Numbered from the stretch's first letter, positions 1 through 11,249 are shown. The stretch: 64,000 nucleotides of DNA from Paraphaeosphaeria minitans (GCA_015832175.1 WJXW01000016.1:1240001-1304000); one strand, 5' to 3'. Program-made: numbers and translations. The notes: generated by a model from the sequence alone, not told the origin.

Positions 1-327
1 CACTGGATAAAGTATACCTTTATATTAAACTTAAGAAATATAAGTTTAACGATAAATAATTTAAATACCTAGGATATATTATTACTATAGAAGGAATTAA
101 CATAGCACTACGTAAAGTTAAATATATTAAGAACTAGCTAATACTAAAAATAGCTAAGAATATCTAAGAATTCTTAGGATTCTATAAATTTAACTAATTA
201 TTCACCTAAGGTTACGTAAAAGTTATAATACCTTTAATAAATCTTATAAAGAAGGACGTATTCTTTAAATAGATAAATAAGTGTAAAATGTTATTCTAAC
301 TCCTTAAGACAGCCTATATTATAGAAC
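1..327 (+). pseudogene. Gyp-1 copy E: reverse transcriptase thumb/connection relic
   Basis: This is a fragment of a Ty3/Gypsy pol polyprotein that enters the window already past the RT active site. The conceptual translation shows the usual post-YxDD motifs in order: FLGY-like (KYLGYII) near 60-85, an EGI segment, KV..I, a FLGFYKFN segment near 165-195, and the PL..L.KKD..F block near 225-265. In-frame TAG and TAA codons replace expected Gln and Trp codons, as RIP predicts. The same protein, nearly identical, lies on the minus strand at 28200-28520 in Gyp-1 copy C, so the two are copies of one family. The frame is broken at 328-332, where Mini-1 copy a inserted, and resumes at 2523. The 5' part lies outside the window. 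It is not functional. Confidence 0.9.
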
Positions 328-332
328 CTATC

Positions 333-644
333 TATCTATATAGTTTATCGTACAAATAGCACTAAGTGAAATAGGGGCCTGCCTACCTATAGGGACCCGC
401 ATAAGGACCCACTACTTAGGTTAGCGCTAAGAGGCAGAGACTTTATAAGGCCCTACCTACCTATAAAGACCTGCACAAGGACCTACTGCTTAGGTTAGCG
501 CTAAGAGGCAGAGACTTTATAAGGTCCTTAGTGCCCCTTTGTACAATAAACTAGACGTAATTAATTAAACCTACTTCTTACCCTTTACATAATAGTATAC
601 TATTAACCCTTAAATACTTAATTATAGATTAAGCCAAACTAACA
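333..644 (+). repeat. Mini-1 copy a left LTR (312 bp)
   Basis: This LTR matches 2206-2517 along its whole length. It contains two tandem copies of a 74-bp unit (about 372-520; the unit includes GGTTAGCGCTAAGAGGCAG). The LTRs of copy b carry this unit once and are 238 bp long, which accounts for the whole length difference. Confidence 0.9.
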
Positions 645-1085
645 CTAATTAGTAGTTAATTCTAATTAACTATAAACTAGTAAGGTCTAAAGATAGAGCG
701 CCCTATAAGCTAGATACGTAGGCTCTATATTATTACTTTTACTAGAGGTTAAATTTTAGATTATATAATAAGCAGAAACAAAGCGCGTACATCTATAAAG
801 AGTTGCATAATCTAGTCTAAGCTATTCTATAGAAAAGAAAGGAGATAGTAAGCACATTTACAACCCTAAAAAACACGTTATATAATTAAACTAGTAATAA
901 CTAAACGCAAATACGTTGCACGATTAAACTAGCAATACACTAATACAGTCTAGTTGCATAATTTAACAAGACAATAATATAGTACTAGGACTAGGAGACT
1001 TCCTAGAGGAATCTGTATAAGAAAGAATCGCATAATAAGCTACCTAGGAGGACAACTTAGAATAGTTTTAATAAGTAGAGAAAGT

Positions 1086-2205
1086 AATAAATATTAAGGC
1101 TATTACTTTAAGAGGAGAGATCGCACAAAAGTACTAAGTAGATAGAGTAGATCTACACAGCCACCTACCCCCTTCTCTAAAATGGCTAAATACTTATACA
1201 GTGTATATAATTGCGTAATATTACGTAAGTGGTCTTAAAAGTAAAGAAGTAATCTCTTCTTTCGCTAAAGATTTTAATAACTAGAAGGAGAAAACTTTTA
1301 ATAAAATTAGTTATATAGTAAGAAGAGAGCTTATTACTTTTCTTATAAAGGAAGGCTTTATCACTACTAATACTATAATAAAGAATACCTATATAAAGAA
1401 ACTCTTTAAACTGTTACAGCTTAACTATAACCTATAGACCTTTTGTATAATAACGCTATAACTACAACCTAAACTACTTTACACAATCCTAATAAAGTAA
1501 CTTATACTATCTATAGGTAATATATATACATATAGAGCATAGCTAGGGCCTATCTCTATACATGTAAGAATAGAGACACTATATATAGAGCCACACTAGT
1601 AGTAATAGCCTAAAACCTAGACTACTTTTGCCTAATAAACTATATTATACGAAGAGGCTAGACACTCCTAGTCTCCTTAATAACTAGTAGATTATACTTC
1701 TATCTAGCTAGATAATATTATTCTTAACTTTAAAGAAGAGCTAGAGGATAAAGACTATTGCACAAAAAAGGAGGAAAATAAACAAGACTAATAGAGTAAT
1801 AAAAAAGAAGTATAGAAGGGAACCTTATACCTTACTTCTACTATATACCTTTATTATATAACTAGGAGCGATCCTTCTATACTTACTTACTAAAACCTAG
1901 CGCTAAGTATTACATTACTTAACACTCTACTTTTTATTTACGCATAGGATATATGCCTAGAAAGAGCTTTATTATATAATACAACTCTACTATAGTGTAA
2001 AGGGGTAGAGTAAGAACTAAGTAGGTTAGCTATTACTACCTATTTGTATAAGAGTAGGTATAAATAGAACCTTTACTACATAGCAACACTGCACTTACCT
2101 TATAACCTGTTCTAATAGGAGAAGGCTAACTATATAGATAGAGAAGGACAGGAAAGGAAAAGTGTATAATAGATATAAGCTATTATATAAAAGAAAAGTT
2201 ACTAG
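1086..2205 (+). pseudogene. Mini-1 copy a gag-like ORF relic, internally deleted
   Basis: One frame runs across almost the whole interior with only TAA and TAG interruptions, so it once encoded a protein. I see no RT, RNase H, integrase or aspartic-protease motif. The first part (about 1160-1620) is acidic and lysine-rich and has the same order as the start of the longer frame in Mini-1 copy b. Near 1715 the frame jumps over about 0.8 kb that in copy b encodes a Copia-like gag core and a cysteine knuckle. After the junction the C-terminal part (EELEDKDYCTKKEE and on) is collinear with copy b. I interpret it as a gag remnant of a non-autonomous element. The name rests on copy b, not on this copy alone. 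Confidence 0.6.
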
Positions 2206-2517
2206 TGTCTATACAGTTTATTGTATAAATAGCACTAAGTAAAATAGGGGCCTACCTACCTATAGGGACCCGTATAAGGACCTACTACTTAGGTTAGCGC
2301 TAAGAGGCAGAGACTTTATAAGGCCCTACCTACCTATAAGGACCTATACAAGGACCCACTACTTAGGTTAGCACTAAGAGGTAGAGACTTTATAAGGTCC
2401 TTAGTGCCCCTTTGTACAATAGACTAGACGTAATTAATTAAACCTACTTTTTACCCTTTATATAATAGTATACTATTAACCCTTAAATGCTTAATTGCAG
2501 ATTAAGCCAAACCAACA
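2206..2517 (+). repeat. Mini-1 copy a right LTR (312 bp)
   Basis: Direct repeat of 333-644, also with two 74-bp units. It starts TGTCTATACAG and ends CCAACA, followed by target duplication CTATC (2518-2522). Confidence 0.9.
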
Positions 2518-2522
2518 CTATC

Positions 2523-3088
2523 CTTATTTATTTTAGAAATAATAAACCACTACACTTTAAACTAGACACTAGCGATCTCGCGCTAGGCGCTTACGCCAAA
2601 TAAAAACGTAATAGTAGATAGGACCTAATTACCTACTACTTATGCAAATTTAATAACACTAAAATATAATATAACGTATATAATAAAGACCTCTACGCTA
2701 TTATTAAAGCCTTATAGCAGGAGAGGATTTACGCGCTTAGTTACTTAACACTAGAAATCTATATAAATTATAAAAACCTTCTAAGGTTTACAACAATAAA
2801 AGAACTTACGCCATAATAATAAAGATAGTTATAGACTACTAGGTAGTATAAGTTTAAAATTATCTATATAGCTAGAAAAGAAAATAGTAGAGTAGACGCT
2901 CTTAGCTAACAAAGCAATCTAGTAGAAGAAAAAGTAAAAACTTTCTCTATAATCCTTTATAAAGCTAAAGATAGATCTTTAGAACTAATAGTAGAACTAA
3001 ATTAACTTTTAGTAATTAACTAATAAGTTCTAGAACATCTATAGACTAAGATTATCTAATAATACTATAATAACCCTATGTACAGACA
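2523..3088 (+). pseudogene. Gyp-1 copy E: RNase H and integrase start, truncated
   Basis: This continues the gypsy pol frame after the Mini-1 insertion. The RNase H start is visible as LxFKLDTSDLALGAYA (about 2550-2605). It is followed by YNVYNKDLYAI near 2670-2705, then the NYKNLLRFTT and ARKENSRVDALS motifs near 2765-2910 that end RNase H in this superfamily. The sequence then enters the linker and the first residues of the integrase zinc-binding domain (YYNNPMYRH, just before 3088). It is cut at 3088 by the LTR of Gyp-2 copy B. The equivalent sequence in Gyp-1 copy C continues for about 1.2 kb more, so the end is an insertion boundary and not a natural stop. In-frame TAA and TAG codons show RIP. 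Confidence 0.88.
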
Positions 3089-3304
3089 TGTAAGGTCTAG
3101 TTATAGGCAATAGTACTTGCTTCACACTAGAAAGGACAGTGAAAGAATAACTCTAGTAATATTAATAGAATAATACTTGTCTTGTGTAGAGTTAACGCGC
3201 GGCGTAGGTTTTGCGCAGCTAGCTTACTTAGCGCATAGACCTTCTATAAGGCCTTAGCGCTAGATATTATAACACCACAATAATATTATAATCTACCTAT
3301 TACA
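3089..3304 (-). repeat. Gyp-2 copy B 3' LTR (216 bp)
   Basis: The LTR starts TGTAAGGTC and ends CCTATTACA on the plus strand. A C/T-rich tract (AACCTCCCTTTCTAGCTG) follows at 3306, and on the minus strand this is the polypurine tract just upstream of the 3' LTR. It is the reverse complement of 4148-4363. Confidence 0.9.
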
Positions 3305-3649
3305 AAACCTCCCTTTCTAGCTGTAGTCTTCTATAGTATACTATAGCCTTAATAAAAACCTCACCCTATAGAAAAAGAAAAGAGTGTCTATAAAGGTGCG
3401 TATCGCGTATATAATAACAGTGTGTTATAAGTAAATAGCGCGCGTCGCAAATATATTACGTATATTATTTATTATAAGGCTCCTACGCCTTCTGTTTGCT
3501 ATAGCCTTTTGTAATATAAAGTAGTAGGGCTATATAGTGTTAATATTGTTTTAATTTTTATGTGCTCTCTACTTATATAATATATAAATAATATATCCTT
3601 AGTATAGATAGAGCGCTTAATCTTTAAATAACCCCCTTAATTATCTAAG

Positions 3650-4040
3650 ATACTATACTAACTAGTACCTAAATATATTAAGAAGTCTAATCTCTATAAT
3701 ACTACTACCTTTGCGTTTAGTAAAGATACTAAGTGCGTAAACTATAATATAGTACTTATAACTTATATACGCTACGCATAGAACTTAGTAAAGCTTTTTA
3801 AGGACTATACTAAAAATAATAATAAGCGCTGTAACTATTATATTAAAAGTAATTGTGAAGGGTGAAACTTAGTATATCTAGAGTTACACGTTATATGTGC
3901 GCTTTAGCTAATACTTATAAGTGCTAAAGGCGATAAACAGGCGCCTTAATCGCCTATACACCTTTTATAACAACTACTATATTATAGTTATAGAGACTCT
4001 AAGTAGGCAGCGTAAGACAAATAAGTGTATAAAAGTAGTA
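3650..4040 (+). pseudogene. Antisense ORF downstream of pol in Gyp-2 copy B
   Basis: This frame runs opposite to the Gyp-2 gag-pol direction and lies between the end of pol and the 3' LTR. It aligns over about 130 codons with the equivalent frame in copy A (minus strand, 9720-10110), where it starts with ATG; here the start is ATA. Visible features are TKCVNYN near 3735, a basic region, and a second cysteine cluster KRCNYY..KSNC near 3825-3860. The stops are of the RIP type (TAG, TAA, one TGA). A comparable antisense frame with CSKCVRLCRPC occurs in Gyp-1 (25907-26377). I do not know its function. The cysteine pairs may bind zinc, which is inference. Confidence 0.5.
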
Positions 4041-4147
4041 GGCCTAAAACTAGCTTATTACTAAAAGTAATTTAACTTAGAGCTAGCTAACTACTAGCGT
4101 GTTATAGCTTATATTAGTATACCTATAGGTGTAGTAACCTAGGTGCC

Positions 4148-4363
4148 TGTAACGGGTAGATCACGATATTGTTATGGTGTTGTGGTATCTAGCACCAAGG
4201 CCTTATAAAGGGTCTGTGCGCTAAGTAAGCTAGCTACGTAAAACCTACGCCGCGTATTAACTCTATATAAGATAAGTATTATTCTATTAATATTACTAGA
4301 GTTATCCTTTTACTATCCTTTCTAGTGTAAAGTAAGTACTATTGCCTATAACTAGACTTTATA
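4148..4363 (+). repeat. Gyp-2 copy A 5' LTR (216 bp)
   Basis: It starts TGTAACGGGTAG and ends GACTTTATA, a RIP-changed form of GACCTTACA, which is kept at 11019. It is preceded by target duplicate GTGCC (4143-4147). Confidence 0.92.
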
Positions 4364-4639
4364 TAATAATACTTTATCTACAACAGTCTAAAGATAGCTC
4401 CTAGAGTTACATAAGCTACTAGTAGGGGGTAGACTTTACTTAAAGCCCCTAAAGGTAGTAAAGACCCTTTTATTTAGTATATAGAAGAAGAGCTAGTAAC
4501 GCGCAACTTAAGCCTACTTTTAATACTTAAGTAGTGTATTCTAGTTACTAAAAAGAAGCGTAATAAGCTTTGCGCTATATATTAACTTTATACCTTAAAA
4601 AACAAAATCTCCTAACTTAAAAGTATAAGCTAAACCCCT

Positions 4640-5700
4640 AGCGTAGCAGCTGCTACTAAGAATATTAAAATTCTATCTACTAATATATATAAGTAAGACG
4701 CGCCTATAGCGTACGTAGTAATATATATTAAGTGTACACTTTAACTTAAAGACCCTACTAATTATAGAGGTAAAAACTTTAAAGAGTTTTATAAATTCTT
4801 CTATTCTTATAAGGTGGCCTTTTGCCTCTTACTATAAGAATTTATGTAGGGTAGAGATAAAGTTATCTAGGTAATATAGTATCTTATAGGCGACCTAAGA
4901 GAACTATAGTATATATACTATAAGCGCACCTTTAAAGCTAAGGGAGAAATATCTATTTAGAAGTACTTTAAGTAGTATATACTTAACTTACTTTTATACC
5001 TAGTAAATTACAGCCTAGAAGTAGCTACAGTGTATGCTTAGGTAATATAGTAAAGAAACTAAACTATTTACTTCTTTATAACCTACCTTAATATTCTTAA
5101 CAATTAACTTACACCTTACACTAAGGAGTAAAGGGTATAGTACCTCTTCTCTAAGCTTAAACCTAAGCTATAGAGGGCTATTACTAACTACTATTAAGTG
5201 CTTATAACTAGAGAAGACTTTATTACTTTAGGCTCTATACTTAAGCGAAACCTATACTGCGCACCTATAATATAGGAGTTAAGCCTATATTATATATTAA
5301 AGAAATCTAAGGATACTACGCTAAACTACTAAACACCTAAAAGTAATAGTAAGACCTAAAATAAGAAAAGTGTTACCTACTATAAGTGCTATAAAACTAG
5401 CTACTATACTAATAAATATAAAGGTAGTAATCCTAACTAAATTCCTATATAAGTAAACTATGCGGGAAAAGGCTAAGCCTTACCTATAATCTAGATATAG
5501 TAAGGCGCCTACTAATTTATATCTTACTAGGTATAAAGCGCACGTGTAGCGTAGCTAGAGATATAGGCTTAGAAAGGGAACTCTAAATAATTTTTAACTT
5601 ATAGGCTAATATTAGCCTAATTAGCTAGATTATTGCTGTTAAAATAAATTTAAAGCCTATTAAAGGGGCTAAGCTCCTTAAACTAGGATAAATTAGGGCC
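4640..5700 (+). pseudogene. Gyp-2 copy A gag relic with CCHC zinc knuckle
   Basis: This is the capsid/nucleocapsid polyprotein of the gypsy element, which would package element RNA into virus-like particles. The frame reads through RIP stops from about 4640. A capsid-like helical stretch (DPTNYRGKNFKEFYKFFYSY and on) begins near 4755. A degraded zinc knuckle of C-x2-C-x4-H-x4-C pattern, now YYKCYKTSYYTNKYK, lies at about 5375-5425; the changed positions are explained by C-to-T changes (Cys to Tyr on one strand). A lysine- and glutamine-rich tail follows. The same protein is on the minus strand in copy B (knuckle at 15212-15266). Start and end are approximate because RIP has destroyed the start context. 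It is non-functional. Confidence 0.8.
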
Positions 5701-5759
5701 TAAAGGTAAAGTACCTACGCTGCCTATACGCTCTAGGTGCGTATTATAAATAATATAGG

Positions 5760-8700
5760 GGTAAAGCGCAGGACAAAGACTACTATCTATAGTATTAATA
5801 AAAAAGGGATTCCTCTCCTCCTTAGTAACCCCTTTTTATAAGAAGGTAATATCTACTTTAATTATAGCTTATAAATATAGCGCTAGAGCTATACTACAGC
5901 TTTAATATAGCTTATTACTATAAGGGACTTTAAAGATAATATAGAGTATACTAGCTTAGATTTATTTCTTCTAAGAGTCTTATAAATAACTAGTGTAAGC
6001 TTAGAGCACCTAGTGCGCATTAATAAAGCGCACGTAGTGTAGGTACTATGTATTCCTAATATATTATATAAATATAGTAACGTATTTAATAAAAAAGTAG
6101 CGTCTACTCTACTAAATTTTAAGAAGTCTAATTATGCTATCCCTATTATAGAGGGAAAGGAACCTTTTTATAAACTACTCTATAATCTCTTAAAGCAGAA
6201 GCTTAAGGTACTTTAGAAGTATCTAGAAGATACCTTAAAAAAGGAATAGATTAGGTATAGCACTAGCCTAGCTAGAGCACTAATTCTATTTGCCCCTAAG
6301 AAAGATAGCACACTATAGCTTTACGTAGATTATTAGGGCTTTAACGTAATTACTATTAAGAATTATTACCTACTACTCTTAGTTAGAGAGACGCTTAACC
6401 GCCTATTAGGCGTATATTACTATATAACCCTTAATCTTTATAACACCTACTATAGAATTTAGATCTAAGTAAGAGATAAGTAGAAAACTACATTCTAAAC
6501 TTACTATAGCTACTTTAAATACTTAGTAATGCTATTTAGGTTAACTAATACCCCTATAAGCTTCTAGGTATATATTAATAAGGCACTAGCACTACACCTA
6601 GATTATATATATATTATGTACCTAGATAATATACTTATTTATACCTATAATAAAGATCTTACGCTTTATTAGCGCGCTGTCTATACTATGCTTAAATTAC
6701 TATATAAGGCTAAACTTTTTATTAATTTAACTAAGTGCATATTTACCTTAGGCGAAGTCTACTTCTTTAGTTTTATTATAATTATGTAAAGAATCTGCGC
6801 TAATCCTATACGCATAGTAACTATTATAGAATAGCTATAGCTAACTAGCATCTAAAAGCTCTAGTTATTTCTAGGCTTTGCAAACTTTTATAGGCGATTT
6901 ATTAAGGTATATATATAAGAAACCGCTCCTCTTTTAGACCTACTTAAGAAGAACTAAGTGTTCTAATAGTTAGTAGAAGCTAATAATACTTTTAAAATGC
7001 TTAAAACGCGCTTTTTAAATACGCCTATCCTACGCTACTTTAACCCTACGCTACTAATCTAATTAGAGACTAACATATCTACTTTTATAATATATAGTAT
7101 CCTTTTATAGCTATTTAAGGACTAGAAGTAGCACCTAGTCGCTTTTATATTAAGAAAACTTTAAGCAGTAGAGCTAAATTATAAGGTATATAACCTTAAG
7201 CTCCTTACTATTATCTCCTACTTTAAGCAATAGAGATATTATCTAGATAGCATGCAGTATATAATTTAAATACTAAGTAACTATAATAACTTACGCAGTA
7301 TACGCGCTGTACAGAAGCTAAACCTATAATAAGTATAATAGGCGATATACCTAGCAGCTTTTAATTTTAAAGTAGAACACCGCCTAGGGAAAACAAACCT
7401 AGCAGATAGACTATTAAGAAGGGTGAATTATATATAGGAGAACCTATTACTAACCTGTTTATTACCTACCCTATAGAATAAAATACTATAGAGAACTAAG
7501 TATAGTAGAGTAAGTAGATCTATAAACAAGCTAAGCTTATTAGGCGTATATAAAATATATGTTACTAACATTTATAGAGCTGTAAAGGTCCCTACTACTA
7601 GTGCTATAGTGTGTACGTTATACGTACTACGCTTACTAGCTAAAGTATTAGTTAGTAATAAACTTATAATAAAAGAGTCTAACCTTATTACTAAAGTTTA
7701 GTAGCTTTAGTAAAGGGACGCCTTTACTATTAAGCGTATTACTAGCTTAAGGTATAAAAAAAGCACTTAAAGTAGTAGTAAGGCGTAAGTATAGCGCCTT
7801 AATAAAATAGAAGTCCTAAGGTATAATAGTAGATTATATATCCTAGATAAACTAGTAATTAGGTAAGAGATTTTATTCTAGCACTATAATATATATATAG
7901 TAGGCCACTTTAGCGTACATAGAATGCTTGAGGCTATTAAGAAGACCTACTATTAGCCTCTTATAGATTAAGATATTTAGAAGTATATAAGAACTTATAC
8001 TATTTGCTAAAGGAGTAAAGCTCTAAGGCATAGTAAGTATAGCTAGCTATTACCTCTTCTAACGCTAAAGGATATCTTTAAGGAAGTCTTACTAGACTTT
8101 ATAACTAGATTCCTACTAGTAAAGGATTAAGGCAGCTGCGCTTTTAATATAATTTTTATAATTATATACTACTTCTCTAAGCTAGCTATCTATATCTCTA
8201 CACAGAAAATATAGAATATAAAGGAATTTATAGAAGCCTACTTCTAAGAGGTTATTTTAAAGTTTAGTATTTAGAAAGGTATTATATCTAATAGAGACTC
8301 TACCTTTACCTCCGCTTTTTAGGCAGAAATATACTACTAACTATAGGTAAAGCGTAGGCTTAGCACTACTTTCTACTCCTAAATAGACAGGCAAATAGAG
8401 CGCTAGAATTAGACGCTAAAATAATACCTTTATATATTTATTACACCTCTATAAATAAACTAGGTTAAACTACTCCTAATAGCTTAATTTGTATACAATA
8501 ACTTTATCTACAATTTAACAAAAATAACGCCTTTCTATATAGTATATAGTAAGCACCCTATCCTTACTACGCCTCCTGTAGACAGTAGGCTAGAGGGGGA
8601 GCTACTAGATGTAGTTAAAAGAATAAAACGTATACACAGCGCATACGTATTACTTATAGAGCACCTACACTTAGTATAAGAATACTAGAGCTAGTACTAT

Positions 8701-9387
8701 AATAAAAAGTATAAGTAAGAGTTATTCTAGAGAAGTAACTTAGTCCTACTTAGTATAAAGAATATACATATACCTTAATAACTAAGTAAGAAGCTATTAA
8801 GAAAATTTATTAGGCCCTTCTAAGTGTAGGACGTAGTTAGAACGTAGGCATGCTACCTACTTCTTCTACTACACTATTATATTTATAATGTATTTTATAT
8901 TTCCTTTCTTAAATAATAGAAACTAAGGCTAGGAGTAAAAGATATTAATACCTAGCTACTAAAGGTTACACCTAAAGAAAGAAGAGTCTAGAAAGTAGAA
9001 GAAATCCTAGCTAAGTAAATAAAAAAGGGGTAAAAGCAATACCTACTCTACTAGAAAGGCTATAATAAGACTTAGAACACTTAAATTCTAGAGTTAGACT
9101 TTAAAAATATAAATAATCTAGTTTAGACTTTTAAAGGGAAACAAGCTGCGTATATAAAGAAGAGGTAAAGAATATAATAAGAGTATATAGAACGTAGATA
9201 TAATATATATTATTATAAAGCACTATAGCTTAGGGAGCACTTATAGCTTATTAGAGGTATTTACTTAAGGCCTATAGGCTAGCTTCTAAAAAGTAATCTA
9301 ACTAAACTACGCGCTGCTTATACCTTTACTACTTATTATTTTTATTATCTTTACTATTCTTACTATTTTTACTTACTACACCTTTAG
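5760..9387 (+). pseudogene. Gyp-2 copy A pol relic: RT, RNase H, integrase, chromodomain
   Basis: One long frame, broken only by TAA/TAG-type codons, carries the Ty3/Gypsy domain order. RT is at about 6120-6720: YVDYxGFN near 6322, the VMLFRLTNTP segment near 6530, and the active-site box YLDN (YLDD expected) near 6617-6640. RNase H is at about 7040-7260. The integrase zinc domain H..H..C..C is at about 7880-8010 (VGHFSVHRMLEA, then TYTICQRSKA). The catalytic core starts near 8090 (DFITRF) with SNRDSTFTSAF near 8285. A chromodomain-like end (VEEILAK..QYLLYQKGYNKTQNTQILE) is at about 8990-9130. I could not identify an aspartic-protease DSG/DTG motif between gag and RT. The frame ends at 9387 with TAG. 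Two-residue changes such as D to N fit RIP. Confidence 0.9.
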
Positions 9388-9719
9388 TAGTAACCTCCTC
9401 TTTACTCTCTTTATTACTATTATCTAAGTTACCCTTATTATAGTAAGGAGCAGACGCTAGATTAATCTAAAATAAGTTATTAATATACGTTTTAAGTGTA
9501 GGAAAGGTGCGAACTTACTATTTACTATATAAGAGGAATAACTACTTTAAGAGTATTAGTAATCTAACGCTACTTTACTAGGATTAAGTCTAGATACTAA
9601 GGGCTAGTAGTAGGCACCTAGGTTACTACACCTATAGGTGTACTAATATAAGCTATAATACACTAGTAGTTAGCTAGCTCTAAGTTAAATTACTTCTAGT
9701 AATAAGCTAGCTTTAGGCC

Positions 9720-10110
9720 TACTATCTTTACACACTTATCTATTTTACGCTGCCTACTTAGGGTCTCTATAACTGTAATATAGTAGTAGTTATAAAGGGC
9801 GTATAGGCGATTAAGGCGCCTATTTATCGCCTTTAGCACCTATAAGTATTAGCTAAAGCGTATATATAACGCGCGACTCTAGACATACTAAGTTATACCT
9901 TTTATAATTACCTTTAATATAATAGTTACAGCGCTTATTATTGTCTTTAGTATAGTCCTTAGGGAGCTTTACTAAGTTCTACGTATAGCGTATATAAGTT
10001 ATAAGCACTATATTATAGTCCGCGCGCTTAGTATCTCTGCTAAACGTAAAAGTAGTAGTATTGTAGAAATTAGACTTCTTAACGTATTTAGGTACTAGGT
10101 AGTATAGCAT
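9720..10110 (-). pseudogene. Antisense ORF downstream of pol in Gyp-2 copy A
   Basis: Reading from an ATG at 10110-10108 on the minus strand, a frame of about 130 codons runs towards the end of pol (MLYYLVPKYVKKSNFYN at the start, then a basic middle, KRCNYYIKGN, and a Gln/Arg-rich tail). It is collinear with the copy B frame at 3650-4040. Few stops occur and all are of RIP type, so the frame was probably open before mutation. It is tail-to-tail with pol. I recognise no named domain. Cysteine pairs in both copies (TKC or TKR, KRCNYY) are the only motif-like feature. The 3' end is approximate. Confidence 0.5.
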
Positions 10111-10455
10111 CTTAGGTAATTAAGGGGGTTGTTTAAAGATTAAGCACTCTATCTATGCTAAGAATAAGTTATATATATATTATATAGGTAGAGAGCACAC
10201 AAAGACTAAAATAACATTAACACTATATAGCCCTATTACCTTATATTATAAGAGGCTATAGTAAACAGAAGGCGTAAGAGCTTTATAATAAACAATACAC
10301 ATAATACGTTTATAACGTATACTATTTACTTACAACGCGCTACTATTACGTATATAATACGCACCCCTATAGACACTTTTTTTCTTTCTTATAGAGTAAG
10401 GTTTTTATTAAGGCTATAGTATACTATAGAGAACTACAGCTAGAGGGGGAGGTTC

Positions 10456-10671
10456 TGTAATAGATAGATTATAATATTATTATGGTGTTATAGTATCTAG
10501 CGCTAAGGCCTTATAGAGGGTCTGTGCGCTAAGTAAGCTAGCTACGTAAAACCTACGCTGCGCGTTAACTCCACATAAGATAAGTATTATTCTATTAATA
10601 TTACTAGAGTTATCCTTTTACTATTCTTCCTAGTGTAAAGTAAGTACTATTGCCTATAACTAGACCTTATA
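10456..10671 (+). repeat. Gyp-2 copy A inner 3' LTR (216 bp)
   Basis: Starts TGTAATAGATAG after the purine tract at 10440-10455 and ends GACCTTATA. It is followed directly by repeated pre-LTR sequence, not by target DNA. Confidence 0.9.
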
Positions 10672-10803
10672 ATTTACTTATAATACACTGTTATTGCGTA
10701 TATAATATATATCCCTATAGACACTCTTTTCCTTTCCTATAGAGTGAGGTTTTTATTAAGGCTATAGTATACTGTAGAGGACTACAGCTAGGAGGGGATG
10801 TTC

Positions 10804-11019
10804 TATAATAGGTAGATTATAATATTATTATAGTGTTGTAGTATCTAGCGCTAAAGCCTTATAGAAGGTCTATACGCTAAGTAAGCTAGCTACGTAAAAC
10901 CTATACTGCACGTTAACTCTACACAAGATAAGTATTATTCTATTAATATTACTAGAGTTATCCTTTTACTGTCCTTCCTAGTGTAAAGTAAGTACTATTG
11001 CCTATAACTAGACCTTACA
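10804..11019 (+). repeat. Gyp-2 copy A outer 3' LTR (216 bp)
   Basis: Starts TATAATAGGTAG (TG changed to TA) and ends GACCTTACA, followed by GTGCC at 11020-11024. It is the true right end of copy A. Confidence 0.9.
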
Positions 11020-11249
11020 GTGCCTACTACTAGCCCTTAGTATCTAGGCTTAATTCTAGTAGAATAGCATTAGATTACTAATACTCTTAAGGTAGTTATT
11101 CCCCTTATATAGTAGATAGTAAGTTTACACTTTTCTTACACTTAAAATATATACTAATAACTTATTCTAGATTAATCTAGTGTCTACTCTTTACTATAAT
11201 AAGAGTAATTTAGATAATAGTAATAAAGAGAGTAAAGAAAAAGTTACTA

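Larger units (their letters stand above)
333..2517 (+). mobile_element. Mini-1 copy a, short non-autonomous LTR retrotransposon
   Basis: This is a complete LTR element of 2185 bp. It has two 312-bp direct LTRs (333-644 and 2206-2517), termini of TG..CA type (TGTCTATACAG at the right LTR, RIP-changed to TATCTATATAG at the left; end CCAACA) and a 5-bp target duplication CTATC at 328-332 and 2518-2522. A purine run at 2191-2200, just inside the right LTR, suggests plus orientation. The interior is only about 1.56 kb and shows no RT, integrase or protease motif. The element interrupts the RNase H entry of Gyp-1 copy E. Compared with Mini-1 copy b (42318-45329) it lacks roughly 0.8 kb of interior near position 1715, including the zinc-knuckle region. 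Confidence 0.9.
4148..11019 (+). mobile_element. Gyp-2 copy A, plus-strand Ty3/Gypsy chromovirus inserted into copy B
   Basis: The 5' LTR is 4148-4363 (starts TGTAACGGG). The 3' LTRs are at 10456-10671 and again at 10804-11019, each 216 bp. The 5-bp target duplication is GTGCC at 4143-4147 and 11020-11024. The purine tract before the 3' LTR is CTAGAGGGGGAGGTTC (10440-10455). The interior holds gag with a zinc knuckle, pol with RT, RNase H and integrase, and a C-terminal chromodomain, then an antisense ORF on the minus strand. The target is the post-pol region of a reverse-oriented copy of the same family, so 3089-16487 forms a large interrupted inverted repeat. The doubled 3' end is a 348-bp tandem duplication. 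Confidence 0.93.
10324..11019 (+). repeat. 348-bp tandem duplication of the Gyp-2 copy A 3' end
   Basis: Positions 10324-10671 and 10672-11019 are two head-to-tail copies of the same 348 bp. Each has 132 bp of pre-LTR sequence including the polypurine tract, then a full 216-bp LTR. The second LTR, not the first, abuts the GTGCC target duplicate, so the duplication lies inside the integrated element. Confidence 0.88.
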
